52,059 bases of DNA, from NCBI GenBank assembly GCA_016934645.1, contig JAFGSL010000119.1:1-52059 (forward strand). Reading direction: 5' to 3'. Positions 35,518-42,862 of the stretch are shown piece after piece (positions within the stretch are counted from its first letter, which is position 1; each line of letters opens with the position of its first letter). Both the position numbers and the translations under genes were made by a program. Source of the stretch: Anaerolineae bacterium (lineage in GTDB: Bacteria; Chloroflexota; Anaerolineae; B4-G1; SLSP01). The notes beneath the pieces were generated by a model, which saw only the letters and a list, made by a program, of their open reading frames with translations, was not told where the DNA came from and did not search any database.

Positions 35518-36137
35518 CCGTTCCTGGCCAACAACGCATCTACTATCTCTGGCTCCAAATGCGCTCTTAAAACTCCCACTGGATCAATCCATTCGTCAGC
35601 GGCAGCCAACCACGCCGCCCAATAAAACGGCGTCAACGCCATATCCAGATGCAAATGATCCCCGCCGTCTCCCCCGGTCCAGTTGCCGATGTAACCCAGC
35701 AACTGCCCGGCTATCACTGTACCTCCCGCGTTGACCATCAGCCGCGTCGCGTCCAAGTGCGCATATCGCGCCCATAACGGCTGTCCTAGATGCTGGTGCA
35801 TCACTTGCACTACACCCAACCAACCCGAAGAACTCGTTGCTGCGACCACCTGCCCAGAAGCAAGCGCATAAATTGGGAACCCCCGTTCTACATCACCCCA
35901 CGGCCTTCGGTCGAGATTCAAATCAATGCCCGTATGTCGGTACCCGCCGTTTCGCGCTCCGGTCAAATCGTGCCACACGGCACAATACCAACCGGCAGGA
36001 TCGTTCACCGGAAACATCCACGCATCATCATCGGTATTGATCTCACCGGCGCCGGCCAGCACTGCTTGCATCTCCGCCACTAACTGGCCCAACGCATCGA
36101 ACCCGGCTTGTAATCTGGTCAACCACTCGTTACTCAT
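35514..36137 (-). CDS. Endolysin, M23 metallopeptidase
   Basis: This 207-residue protein has the LytM zinc site: RHTGIDLNLD (His and Asp), YAHLD, and HLHLDM (His-x-His). A Gly/Ser segment between them matches the M23 fold. No export signal is visible, so release needs a holin. It would cut peptide bridges of the cell wall. The three neighbouring membrane proteins complete the lysis cassette. Confidence 0.85.
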   Translation of the reverse strand: MSNEWLTRLQAGFDALGQLVAEMQAVLAGAGEINTDDDAWMFPVNDPAGWYCAVWHDLTGARNGGYRHTGIDLNLDRRPWGDVERGFPIYALASGQVVAATSSSGWLGVVQVMHQHLGQPLWARYAHLDATRLMVNAGGTVIAGQLLGYIGNWTGGDGGDHLHLDMALTPFYWAAWLAAADEWIDPVGVLRAHLEPEIVDALLARNG

Positions 36138-36141
36138 GCTG

Positions 36142-36600
36142 CTATCCTCGCGCTGGCTTCACCACCGCCTTGAACCAACCCTGCGACCCCAACCACGTCG
36201 CAACAATCCCGGCCAGAATGTACCAATACTCGGCGGTACCTTCCCAGAACGACGCCGGCACATACGTCACCAACAGTCGCGCCAATATCGAAACGACCAC
36301 TGCCAACGCCACCGGTATCCCCCGCTTGACTGCATCGCCTTGCTCGTTATACCAGGCCCAGCTCGCCAATAACGAAGAAAAAAACGCGCCCAGCATCACC
36401 CACCCAGCCGGACCGGCCAGCATCTCCAGAAGGTCCGGTAATGTTTGGATTGTGCCCGGATCAATCGGCCCAGGCTCGACCGTTGGAGTCAAAGTAGGAG
36501 TAGGCACCGGACTCTCACCAGGCCCTTGTGCGCCAACCGAAACGACGCCCAGAATAGTCAATAACACCACAATCGCTGTAATCTGAACCACCTTTACCAT
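36142..36600 (-). CDS. Holin-like multi-segment membrane protein
   Basis: This 152-residue protein starts with a signal-like segment (VVQITAIVVLLTILGVVSVGAQ), a Pro/Thr-rich linker, then three membrane segments (GWVMLGAFFSSLLASWAWY, GIPVALAVVVSILARLLVTYV, YILAGIVATWLGSQG). It is the first gene of the lysis cassette, four bases before the endolysin. A holin role is likely; the linker is unusual for holins. Confidence 0.6.
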   Translation of the reverse strand: MVKVVQITAIVVLLTILGVVSVGAQGPGESPVPTPTLTPTVEPGPIDPGTIQTLPDLLEMLAGPAGWVMLGAFFSSLLASWAWYNEQGDAVKRGIPVALAVVVSILARLLVTYVPASFWEGTAEYWYILAGIVATWLGSQGWFKAVVKPARG

Positions 36601-36615
36601 GTCCTGCCTCCAACA

Positions 36616-36634
36616 CCTAAGAAACGATTAGATA
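36616..36634. promoter_or_regulatory. CTAA-N7-TTAG site 3
   Basis: The site reads CCTAAGAAACGATTAGATA, upstream of the holin-like gene and downstream of the terminator at 36641. Confidence 0.65.
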
Positions 36635-36670
36635 AACAAAAGCGCGCCGGGAAGTGATTCCCGGCGCGCT
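36631..36670 (-). terminator. Intrinsic terminator before the late block
   Basis: AGCGCGCCGGGAA and its exact complement enclose GTGA (36641-36670). On the minus strand TTTTGTTTATC follows. It would end transcripts coming from the 59-aa gene region. From here to 36811 I see only the hairpin below and no gene. Confidence 0.85.
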
Positions 36671-36779
36671 TCTTACGCTAACGCCTGCTGCTGTGGCCTT
36701 CCACCACCTCGACCGTATAGGGGGTTTACGGCTTGGTACCGGATTTTTTGTTACCGTACCCTATAACCTGCTACGCCCG

Positions 36780-36812
36780 ATTTTTCACATACGCCTTTTC
36801 AGCGTGAAAAAT
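36780..36812 (-). terminator. Hairpin after the 59-aa gene
   Basis: ATTTTTCAC and GTGAAAAAT pair around the loop directly after the TAA stop of the gene at 36812. It has an AT-rich stem, so termination is likely weak. Confidence 0.5.
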
Positions 36813-36991
36813 TACTCGACCTGAATCACCTCGTTCAACTCCACCGAAAGCGCCGAACCAGAAAAGCTGAACGTCACCTTCCCGCGCCCCATCGCCGCAA
36901 CCCGCTGAGAATTCTCGATCAGCCATTGCACCATCGCAATGATCCGGTGCGGGATATTGGCCCAGTCAATGTTTATCATTCTTCTTGACAT
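36812..36991 (-). CDS. 59-aa phage protein
   Basis: The reading frame MSRRMINIDWANIPHRIIAM... ends SALSVELNEVIQVE and is enclosed by terminators on both sides. It is too short for common gene callers. It has an amphipathic helix in the middle (IIAMVQWLIENSQRVAAMG) and beta strands at the end. AGGATGAAG precedes the ATG, but the same bases form a promoter -10, so the mRNA may be leaderless. Its own transcription unit between early and late operons fits a regulator or switch protein; no motif proves that. Confidence 0.65.
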   Translation of the reverse strand: MSRRMINIDWANIPHRIIAMVQWLIENSQRVAAMGRGKVTFSFSGSALSVELNEVIQVE

Positions 36992-36994
36992 AAC

Positions 36995-37030
36995 TTCATC
37001 CTATGACACAAACACTCACAAGTCAATACG
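36995..37030 (-). promoter_or_regulatory. Promoter of the 59-aa gene
   Basis: On the minus strand a -35 TTGACT is followed after 17 bases by TAGGAT. The expected transcription start falls at or next to the ATG (36991). Confidence 0.55.
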
Positions 37031-37046
37031 TTTTGAAACCTTTTCA

Positions 37047-37075
37047 CAAAAAAAAGGCCCGGGATCTCCGGGCCT
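37047..37075 (-). terminator. Strong intrinsic terminator of the early operon
   Basis: On the minus strand AGGCCCGG and CCGGGCCT enclose five bases and eight T follow. It ends the operon that contains the PRTRC-like genes. Between it and the next gene (37076-37221) only a weak GTG-started 35-codon frame is seen. Confidence 0.9.
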
Positions 37076-37221
37076 GTGGCGTTACTACAGATATTTTCCT
37101 CTGAATCTTATTAGCTTGTCGTCCAATGCCCCCGATGCCAATCGGCCCCTGGGCGCCTCCTGCACATGCAACGAATCACTTCAGCAGCGTCCACACAACC
37201 CGCCGCTGCGCTTTCCACTGT

Positions 37222-37503
37222 TCAAGTAGCGTTGGCCATCATAAATCCGACCTCAGCATCTTCTTCATCCTGACCAGCGCCTGTAACAATGATAATATCA
37301 ACAATCGTTTGCACCTCAACGATAGTCATTGCAGACAATCTCTCTGGCAGAAATTGCTTGAATTGTCGAATGTTCTCCGGCTCCATAGGATAATCCAAAC
37401 AATCGGCAGAGAGTTTTCCCCGTGCTATCTTCACGGCGCAACGCCATAAAAACTCGCCATCGCACAACACCAACAAAAAGCTGAAATACTCAGGGTCTCC
37501 CAT
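37222..37503 (-). CDS. Hypothetical protein, last gene of the early operon
   Basis: This 93-residue acidic protein starts MGDPEYFSFLLVLCDGEF after GGAGGTATTT. It has an N-terminal beta part and a helix (ENIRQFKQFLPERL). No family is recognised. It follows the small protein behind ThiF. Confidence 0.65.
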   Translation of the reverse strand: MGDPEYFSFLLVLCDGEFLWRCAVKIARGKLSADCLDYPMEPENIRQFKQFLPERLSAMTIVEVQTIVDIIIVTGAGQDEEDAEVGFMMANAT

Positions 37504-37535
37504 AAATACCTCCAAAACTAGATTTCATAAATATC

Positions 37536-37835
37536 CTAACGACAATGCTCGCGACTCCAACCCCGTGCAATACAAACGCGCCGCTCGGCTTCCTCCAACT
37601 GCACCCACTTACTCCCGTCAGGCTCGACGGCTACCAGGTCCCATCCGTCGCCATCATCCGGGTTAGTCTCTTCCTCTCCCGAAATCACCCGAATGACCTG
37701 TGCTATTCCATCGCAAACGATAAGTCGCACATTGCCATCCACATTCATTTTCCGGCGCAAATACTTCACCAGCTCACGCGCCGGCAAACCATACCTATTG
37801 TCAAAAGACACGATCACGTTATCCAGTTCTAACAT
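37536..37835 (-). CDS. Hypothetical protein behind the ThiF gene
   Basis: This 99-residue protein starts MLELDNVIVSFDNRYGLPARELVKYLRRK; GGAGG lies seven bases before the ATG and overlaps the end of ThiF. The core VRLIVCDGIAQVIRVI is strand-rich. The end DGSKWVQLEEAERRVCIARG is helical. It may be an extra member of the PRTRC-like set, but I recognise no domain. Confidence 0.65.
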   Translation of the reverse strand: MLELDNVIVSFDNRYGLPARELVKYLRRKMNVDGNVRLIVCDGIAQVIRVISGEEETNPDDGDGWDLVAVEPDGSKWVQLEEAERRVCIARGWSREHCR

Positions 37836-37837
37836 AG

Positions 37838-38629
37838 CTAAGCCTCCACACCCTGACAAATCCCCTCAGACCGTGCGCTACCCGACACCAAATCCACGTA
37901 TGTGGCATAAATGTCCAGATCCATCCCCACCAACAGCCGATACACGTAACTGGCCGCCCATCCCGCAATCATTTGATTCACCATCAAACTCTGCGCATCC
38001 CGTACCGCCAACTCTGCGCAACTCTCCACCAACCTCTCATCACGCTCCTCACTTTCCAATAACTCCGGATGTTGGATGCTCGGCAACGGCAGCGCGAAAC
38101 ACATCCCTAACTTGATCTCCGGCGCGAATATGTTCCCTCTATTCCCCAGCAATACCTGCCCGCTGTGCTCGTGATTCCCGCAGTCCAGCCACCACGCTCC
38201 CCCGTTAGCCTTCGTGCATCGCTCTAGCTCACGCCGCCCTCCGGCGTTATCAACAGCCCCAATCAACAAACGGAACTGCATCCGCATACCGGTACCCGCA
38301 ACCATATTCGTCTCGAACGGCGCCACCACCGACTTGGACTCCAACCCGAATGCCGCATTCAACCGGCGCATCAACGCCCACGCCTTCGGCTCTCCCACCT
38401 CCATCGGACAAAAGTTTTGTCTCCCCACATTCTTCTCTTCCACCCGATCGTAGTCAATGAACGTCAAATCCATACGCCGTCCATACTGCTCGCGCAAATG
38501 GAACGCCAGCCGCCCCAGGTGCAGCGCCAGGAAGCTCCCCGTCCCGCCGCACCCCACCAACACCACCTCCACCGTCTCGCCGTCCGCGATCTGCACCCTG
38601 TAGCGCTTCTCATGTGTTAATGACATCAT
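37838..38629 (-). CDS. PRTRC ThiF-family E1-like protein
   Basis: This 263-residue protein has the ATP-binding loop GCGGTGS (residues 26-32), acidic FIDYD, and NVGRQNF (Asn67, Arg70, Gln71) with Lys82, the E1/ThiF adenylation residues. WLDCGNHEHSGQVLLG matches the PRTRC ThiF family. It should adenylate the C-terminus of the ubiquitin-like protein. The start is chosen by ATGA overlap with the JAMM gene; a conserved GGTATGGGGA leader lies before it. Not seen: a clear E1 thioester cysteine, though several Cys are present. Confidence 0.85.
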   Translation of the reverse strand: MMSLTHEKRYRVQIADGETVEVVLVGCGGTGSFLALHLGRLAFHLREQYGRRMDLTFIDYDRVEEKNVGRQNFCPMEVGEPKAWALMRRLNAAFGLESKSVVAPFETNMVAGTGMRMQFRLLIGAVDNAGGRRELERCTKANGGAWWLDCGNHEHSGQVLLGNRGNIFAPEIKLGMCFALPLPSIQHPELLESEERDERLVESCAELAVRDAQSLMVNQMIAGWAASYVYRLLVGMDLDIYATYVDLVSGSARSEGICQGVEA

Positions 38630-39210
38630 CTCCCCATACCCCCAAACACATCCTCGATCTCCACCGGCCAAAAGTCCCCATATATCCCAACCCGCAACCG
38701 CACTTCGGGCCGGGTGAAAATCTTCCCGATCACCCCATACAGTCTCAACCCCTGCTCATCGCGATTGTCCACGCTGCTGAAGAACGCCCCCATCTCGCAA
38801 TGACTATGAATATCTAACAAAACGTTAGATGCACTGCCGCCCTCGTACCACACTCCGCCGGCTGTTGCCCGTTGCTGGGGCGCATACACCTTGGCCTTGC
38901 CGTTTTCCTTCACCACGTGATACATCGCCTCGCGCGGCGCGTGCCTCGCCGCGTTGCGTGCATCCATCAACACGGCCCGCAAGATCGCCACATCCAATAA
39001 CTCTTCCATCCACAAATACGGCGTCAAATTCCCCAACCCGGCAATGTGCCCGGGCGCTACCGGGATGCACGCCTCAAACTCCGCAGTGTGCGCAATCTTG
39101 AATACCCCATTCCCGGCCATCACGTACCCGTAAGCCTTTCCTGCCGGCAATTGCAACGAAGTCTCCCCCGTGTGCACCAGATATTCCACCGGATTTAATC
39201 TTCCGCCCAT
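38626..39210 (-). CDS. PRTRC protein A, JAMM/JAB peptidase
   Basis: This 194-residue protein has a perfect JAMM motif, HxHx7SxxD: His135, His137, Ser145, Asp148 (DIHSHCEMGAFFSSVD). That DIHSH...AFFS pattern is specific for PRTRC protein A. It should act as a zinc isopeptidase that processes or removes the ubiquitin-like protein. GGAGG precedes the ATG, which lies 16 bases inside the end of the E2-like gene. It contains one CTAA-N7-TTAG site (38814). Confidence 0.9.
   Translation of the reverse strand: MGGRLNPVEYLVHTGETSLQLPAGKAYGYVMAGNGVFKIAHTAEFEACIPVAPGHIAGLGNLTPYLWMEELLDVAILRAVLMDARNAARHAPREAMYHVVKENGKAKVYAPQQRATAGGVWYEGGSASNVLLDIHSHCEMGAFFSSVDNRDEQGLRLYGVIGKIFTRPEVRLRVGIYGDFWPVEIEDVFGGMGR
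38814..38828. promoter_or_regulatory. CTAA-N7-TTAG site 4 (inside a gene)
   Basis: CTAACAAAACGTTAG lies within the JAMM gene. It is exact but inside a coding region, so it is less certain as a functional site. Confidence 0.45.
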
Positions 39211-39881
39211 AAGTCCTCCAACCGCAGCACCGTCTTGATCAGCTCATCCGTCGGGAACTCCGTCGCCTCGGCCTGGCTCAAGTCCTTCCACAGCTCACGC
39301 ACATCATCCAGATGCCGCTTCTCACCCCCAATCTTTCCGACAGCCAGGTGATTGTTGAACACGCTATCCTCGAAAAACAACCGCATCATCTCCCGAATCG
39401 TTTGCACGCTACTCGTCTTGAACGGTACCGTCCCCTTACAAATCTCCCCATTGTCAAATACATTCGGGACCGGCGCTCGAAACAACCGCTCCGTTCCGTT
39501 GCTTGGACGCTGCTTCACCGCAAACAACCGGTAACGCGACCCGCATCCAACAAACACCATCCCCGGCAGCGGCGTCCGCAAAAGCACACCCTGCGTCAAC
39601 TGCACCCGCCACACTTGCGGCGCCAAATATAGTCCGATCTGCTCCGCGCCCTGCCGGTACCACAAACACCCCTCCGGCAACACCCCCGTCAGCAACTCCT
39701 CACCCGAAAACGCCGTCGCCACATCGCCGGGCGCCACCTCATAACACGCCGTCGCTGCACCCATCTCGAACTTCGTCAAAACCAGCGCCTCTTCGTACAC
39801 GTCCAGGCGCGCCTTCAACTCCTGGTGCGGCAACCACGCCGGCAACTTCCCGGCCAACGCGACCCCTAAAGCATTACTCAT
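39195..39881 (-). CDS. PRTRC protein B, E2-like
   Basis: This 228-residue protein contains VPNVFDNGEICKGTVPF; the Cys (148) in N-x-F-x-x-G-x-x-C-x-G corresponds to the conserved Cys of PRTRC protein B, placed in the prokaryotic E2-like families. It could carry the ubiquitin-like protein as a thioester. The start overlaps the end of the protein F gene; ATG at 39887 is an alternative. Confidence 0.8.
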   Translation of the reverse strand: MSNALGVALAGKLPAWLPHQELKARLDVYEEALVLTKFEMGAATACYEVAPGDVATAFSGEELLTGVLPEGCLWYRQGAEQIGLYLAPQVWRVQLTQGVLLRTPLPGMVFVGCGSRYRLFAVKQRPSNGTERLFRAPVPNVFDNGEICKGTVPFKTSSVQTIREMMRLFFEDSVFNNHLAVGKIGGEKRHLDDVRELWKDLSQAEATEFPTDELIKTVLRLEDLWAED

Positions 39882-40773
39882 CGTCATCGTCCACCCCCAG
39901 CATATCCCCAAACAACCCGATCAATTCATCCACAACGCGCGCCTCGGCAAAGAACTCATCGTCATACCATCCCTGGTAATCAGCGAAAGCATCTACCTCA
40001 GGCTTTGCCTCGCGCCATTCCCGTTCCAGTGCCTTCAAATCGTGAACGCTGAAACTGTTGTCCCCAACCACATCGAAGAAGAACTCCCCGTAATCTCCCA
40101 TATACTCCGCCGCGAGCGTATCCAAAAAGAGATTGCCGGACCCGCGCCACATCATCTTCCAACCCGCAGCCAGGCCCGGGCCGATCGGCGCCGGCAACTC
40201 CTGCAATCGCGTCAAAATGTCATACGGATTCATCGGCGGCAATTCCCCACCCATCTCCATCGCCCGATCCTGCAAAGCTTCCTCACACAACAACAGCGCA
40301 TCGCCCACTTCATCGTTGGCCGGCAGCGACCGGTACCCCAACGCCAACAACGGCATCAAACACGCCCATTCCCTATCTCCTGACTTCTGATAAACCTGGA
40401 CCATCTCCCACGGAATTCCAAAAGTCTGGATCGGCACCGGCCCGCACAGCAACGTTTCTTCCTTCATCGCATACAAAACCTCGTTGATATACGTTTCATC
40501 CAACGGACAAAGACACTCATCAATCTTATATAGAACCCACTCTTCCAAATCCAGCACGGACAAGGTAACGCCCGGACGGGTCTCGGGCGCGCCAAACTGC
40601 GCCCGAAACCCATTCATCACGTCCAGCAGCACACACAGCCGGACTGGATCGCCAAACAACTCCGCCAATGCGCTGTACTTCGGCAACCTGAACGCCTGCA
40701 ACGCATTCCTGGCAAAGCCGCTCAAAACCACACAGGCGCTGATCTCGCTATAACCGCTCGTAGCTTCAAACAT
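39874..40773 (-). CDS. Candidate PRTRC protein F
   Basis: This 299-residue acidic protein occupies the place of PRTRC protein F, between protein C and protein B. It is helical with Trp-rich segments (GLAAGWKMMWRGSGN) and ends in DDDDE. GAGGAGGTG precedes the ATG. I assign it by order and size; no catalytic motif is seen. Confidence 0.6.
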   Translation of the reverse strand: MFEATSGYSEISACVVLSGFARNALQAFRLPKYSALAELFGDPVRLCVLLDVMNGFRAQFGAPETRPGVTLSVLDLEEWVLYKIDECLCPLDETYINEVLYAMKEETLLCGPVPIQTFGIPWEMVQVYQKSGDREWACLMPLLALGYRSLPANDEVGDALLLCEEALQDRAMEMGGELPPMNPYDILTRLQELPAPIGPGLAAGWKMMWRGSGNLFLDTLAAEYMGDYGEFFFDVVGDNSFSVHDLKALEREWREAKPEVDAFADYQGWYDDEFFAEARVVDELIGLFGDMLGVDDDDE

Positions 40774-40979
40774 CGCTGAGCCACCTCCTCGGCCATCGCC
40801 CCTTGTTCCTTCAATGCTTCCAATGCCGGCTCGACCTCTTCCAACAACATCACCCGTTCCTCAACCGACCCCGGAGCATTGGAAAACACCATCTCTGCCA
40901 GACGCAACGCCACCTCAATCGCCGGCAGCTCCACCGGCTCCAACGTCGCCAGCCTATTGGCCAAATCGCCCGGCGTCAT
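40722..40979 (-). CDS. Small helical protein overlapping both neighbours
   Basis: This 85-residue helical protein begins MTPGDLANRLATLEPVELP with AAGGAG four bases before the ATG. It overlaps the ubiquitin-like gene by 26 bases and the protein F gene by 52. Two long helices are predicted. It might be a bridging factor of the cassette; no homology is known to me. Confidence 0.65.
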   Translation of the reverse strand: MTPGDLANRLATLEPVELPAIEVALRLAEMVFSNAPGSVEERVMLLEEVEPALEALKEQGAMAEEVAQRCLKLRAVIARSAPVWF

Positions 40980-41415
40980 CGCACTCCTTCTCCCTGCGAA
41001 TATCTAAGCTATTCTCCTCCAGCCACGTCAACAAATTCTTGGCCTCATCTCCGCACAAAATCGCATCGTCAACAAGGACACAGCTGTCGTCAGCAAGGCT
41101 ACCCACAATCAGCTTAACCTTTGAAATGTTGATCCAATACGACTGACTAACCCGTATAAAATCTGGCACAGATACCAGCTCACCAAGACTATCGAAATGA
41201 GTTAACGCCATCCCGTATGTTTGTTCATCATTCCCCTTCGTCCCGGCTCGCTTCACAAACGTCACCACCGTATCGTCCCCCACCTTCTTCGTCTCCGCCG
41301 TAGCCTGCGCCAGCTCCGGGAAATACTGCGTCAACTGCTTGCGCACCTCCTCCGTCGTGAACTCCCCCGCCTCATCCCGATACTCATAATCCTGATACTT
41401 GTACACCGTCGCCAT
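40954..41415 (-). CDS. Ubiquitin-like PRTRC protein C with C-terminal extension
   Basis: Residues 1-61 of 153 match PRTRC protein C (Prok_Ub): YKYQDYEYRDEAG, EEVRKQLTQYFPELAQATAE, VVTFVKRAGTKG. The usual protein ends near GTKG. Here another ~90 residues follow with FIRVSQSYWINISKVKLI (86-103), which resembles the core of LytTR DNA-binding domains (RxHRSYxVNxxxI). If the JAMM peptidase cuts after GTKG the modifier would be freed. The leader GGAGGTATAGGGGAA lies before the ATG. The LytTR relation is a reading by eye. Confidence 0.75.
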   Translation of the reverse strand: MATVYKYQDYEYRDEAGEFTTEEVRKQLTQYFPELAQATAETKKVGDDTVVTFVKRAGTKGNDEQTYGMALTHFDSLGELVSVPDFIRVSQSYWINISKVKLIVGSLADDSCVLVDDAILCGDEAKNLLTWLEENSLDIRREKECDDAGRFGQ

Positions 41416-41437
41416 TTCCCCTATACCTCCATAGTGT

Positions 41438-42502
41438 CTAATTTGTGTTGAAATAATCGGCCAATACCTGGCTCAAGACCTCGACCAATACCCCACGCTC
41501 CGCATCTGCCTTCCGCATAATGCTCGGCATCGTGCCCTCCTGCCCGACCGTCACATCCGCCACATCTCCACGAATCCGCGCCACTAAAACCACCACCGGC
41601 GCCGGTTTCTCAGGTGCCGGCAACTTAGGAGCAGGAATCGCCTGAGCTGGTGGGACCAGCACTGGAACCGGACGCGCCGGCGCTGGCAATGGGGCCCCTC
41701 TCTCCACCAGAATTCCTGACGAACCGCCCGCCGCTTTGTCTGACTCAACGCGGGCCTGCTCCACGTATTTCTCACCGAACTCCACCGCGTCTTCGTCTTC
41801 GTGCTCCCGTAAATCTCCCGTAGCCACAACATCCTCTGCGTCCTCTCCCATCCCGGCATCTTCCGCTTTTGCATCATCCTCTCCCTCTTCAATCCTCTCA
41901 TTCTCTTGAGCTATACGCTGCAACGCATCGAATCCATCCCAATGCTCATCCGCATCCGTCTCCGCAATCCTTTCATCCTCCTGATCCTGATCCCCCTTCC
42001 CGATCCCCCCCGTCTGCATCGTATACACCACCCCGCCGCGCTCCACCTTCCGCTCCTCGCGGACCAACCCCAGCTCCATCCGCACCTGCGCCACCAACGG
42101 CGCGCTCACCGCGCAACGCAGCGCAATCTCCCGGTCGCTCCACTGCGCCCACTCCGCATCCCGCAGCGCCGTCTCGACCGCCCGCCGCTTGTCCACATTC
42201 GTGCGCCTCAACCCGTGCGTCGCATTGGCCCCCAGACTGAACAACTGTGCCTCACGCCGCCCTCCAGGAAGGAGCTGCACCTTGAACACGGCGATATTGC
42301 TCAACTTCGCCGCCTCGATCCGGTGGAATCCGTCAGCCAACCAACACTGCTCCACCGTCCCAAACGCAGTCACCGGCGGGAACTGCGACCCCGCCTGCTG
42401 CATCTCCCCGGCGTACTCCATCACCATCGCCATATCCATCTGCTCGCGCGGCTGCAATGCCGGATCCACCACAATCGCCCCGATATTCAACAACTGCTCC
42501 AT
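41438..42502 (-). CDS. ParB-related protein of the PRTRC cassette
   Basis: This 354-residue protein has an N-terminal ParB-like nuclease/CTPase-type domain with LADGFHRIEAAKL (the DGxHR box), then a helix-turn-helix (SDREIALRCAVSAPLVAQVR), an acidic stretch of ~90 residues and a Pro/Ala-rich linker. ParB-related proteins give the PRTRC cassette its name. GGGGAGG precedes the ATG at 42502. It may target the cassette to DNA. The C-terminal domain (last ~60) is unknown. Confidence 0.82.
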   Translation of the reverse strand: MEQLLNIGAIVVDPALQPREQMDMAMVMEYAGEMQQAGSQFPPVTAFGTVEQCWLADGFHRIEAAKLSNIAVFKVQLLPGGRREAQLFSLGANATHGLRRTNVDKRRAVETALRDAEWAQWSDREIALRCAVSAPLVAQVRMELGLVREERKVERGGVVYTMQTGGIGKGDQDQEDERIAETDADEHWDGFDALQRIAQENERIEEGEDDAKAEDAGMGEDAEDVVATGDLREHEDEDAVEFGEKYVEQARVESDKAAGGSSGILVERGAPLPAPARPVPVLVPPAQAIPAPKLPAPEKPAPVVVLVARIRGDVADVTVGQEGTMPSIMRKADAERGVLVEVLSQVLADYFNTN

Positions 42503-42538
42503 AGAACGCCTCCCCATCTGAAAAAATTTACAGATACC

Positions 42539-42829
42539 CTAAAACGGAAGATCCCAATCCACACTCCCACACACCGGACATACATCTGGATCGTGATCCC
42601 GTTCAACGAACACCTCAAAATCACGGTCGCATTGAGAGCAATGCAATAACTCTTTGGTCAAATTGGGCTTTTTAGGACTACTACCTGGAAGTATCACCAG
42701 GCGCCATCGCACGTTATTCTCTTCAACCTTTGCCAATTGCAGCAACACATCGGCCAATATATTCAAAACATCCAACTTGTTAACGCTGCCGGCTAACTCA
42801 ATCATCCGATCTACTGTTTCTTCAGACAT
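42539..42829 (-). CDS. Zinc-ribbon protein, 96 aa
   Basis: The C-terminus has CSQCDRDFE and CPVCGSVDWD, a four-Cys zinc ribbon; the N-terminus is helical (MIELAGSVNKLDVLNILADVL). GGAGG lies before the ATG and a CTAA-N7-TTAG site is just upstream. It lies between the primase and the ParB-related gene. Function unknown, DNA or RNA contact is possible. Confidence 0.65.
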   Translation of the reverse strand: MSEETVDRMIELAGSVNKLDVLNILADVLLQLAKVEENNVRWRLVILPGSSPKKPNLTKELLHCSQCDRDFEVFVERDHDPDVCPVCGSVDWDLPF

Positions 42830-42843
42830 ACAAACCTCCATCA

Positions 42844-42862
42844 CCTAATTCATTGTTAGCTA
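42844..42862. promoter_or_regulatory. CTAA-N7-TTAG site 5
   Basis: CCTAATTCATTGTTAGCTA touches the stop of the primase gene and precedes the zinc-ribbon gene. Its centre is less A-rich than the others. Confidence 0.65.

Noticed and set aside
36671..36780. Possible tRNA or structured RNA in the gap upstream of the lysis cassette
   Set aside because: No T-loop sequence and no cloverleaf could be drawn; only simple repeats of GTACC/GGTAC type were seen.
37076..37221. 35-codon frame started by GTG after the last early gene
   Set aside because: It has no ribosome binding site and no recognisable features; it remains below the level for a gene call.
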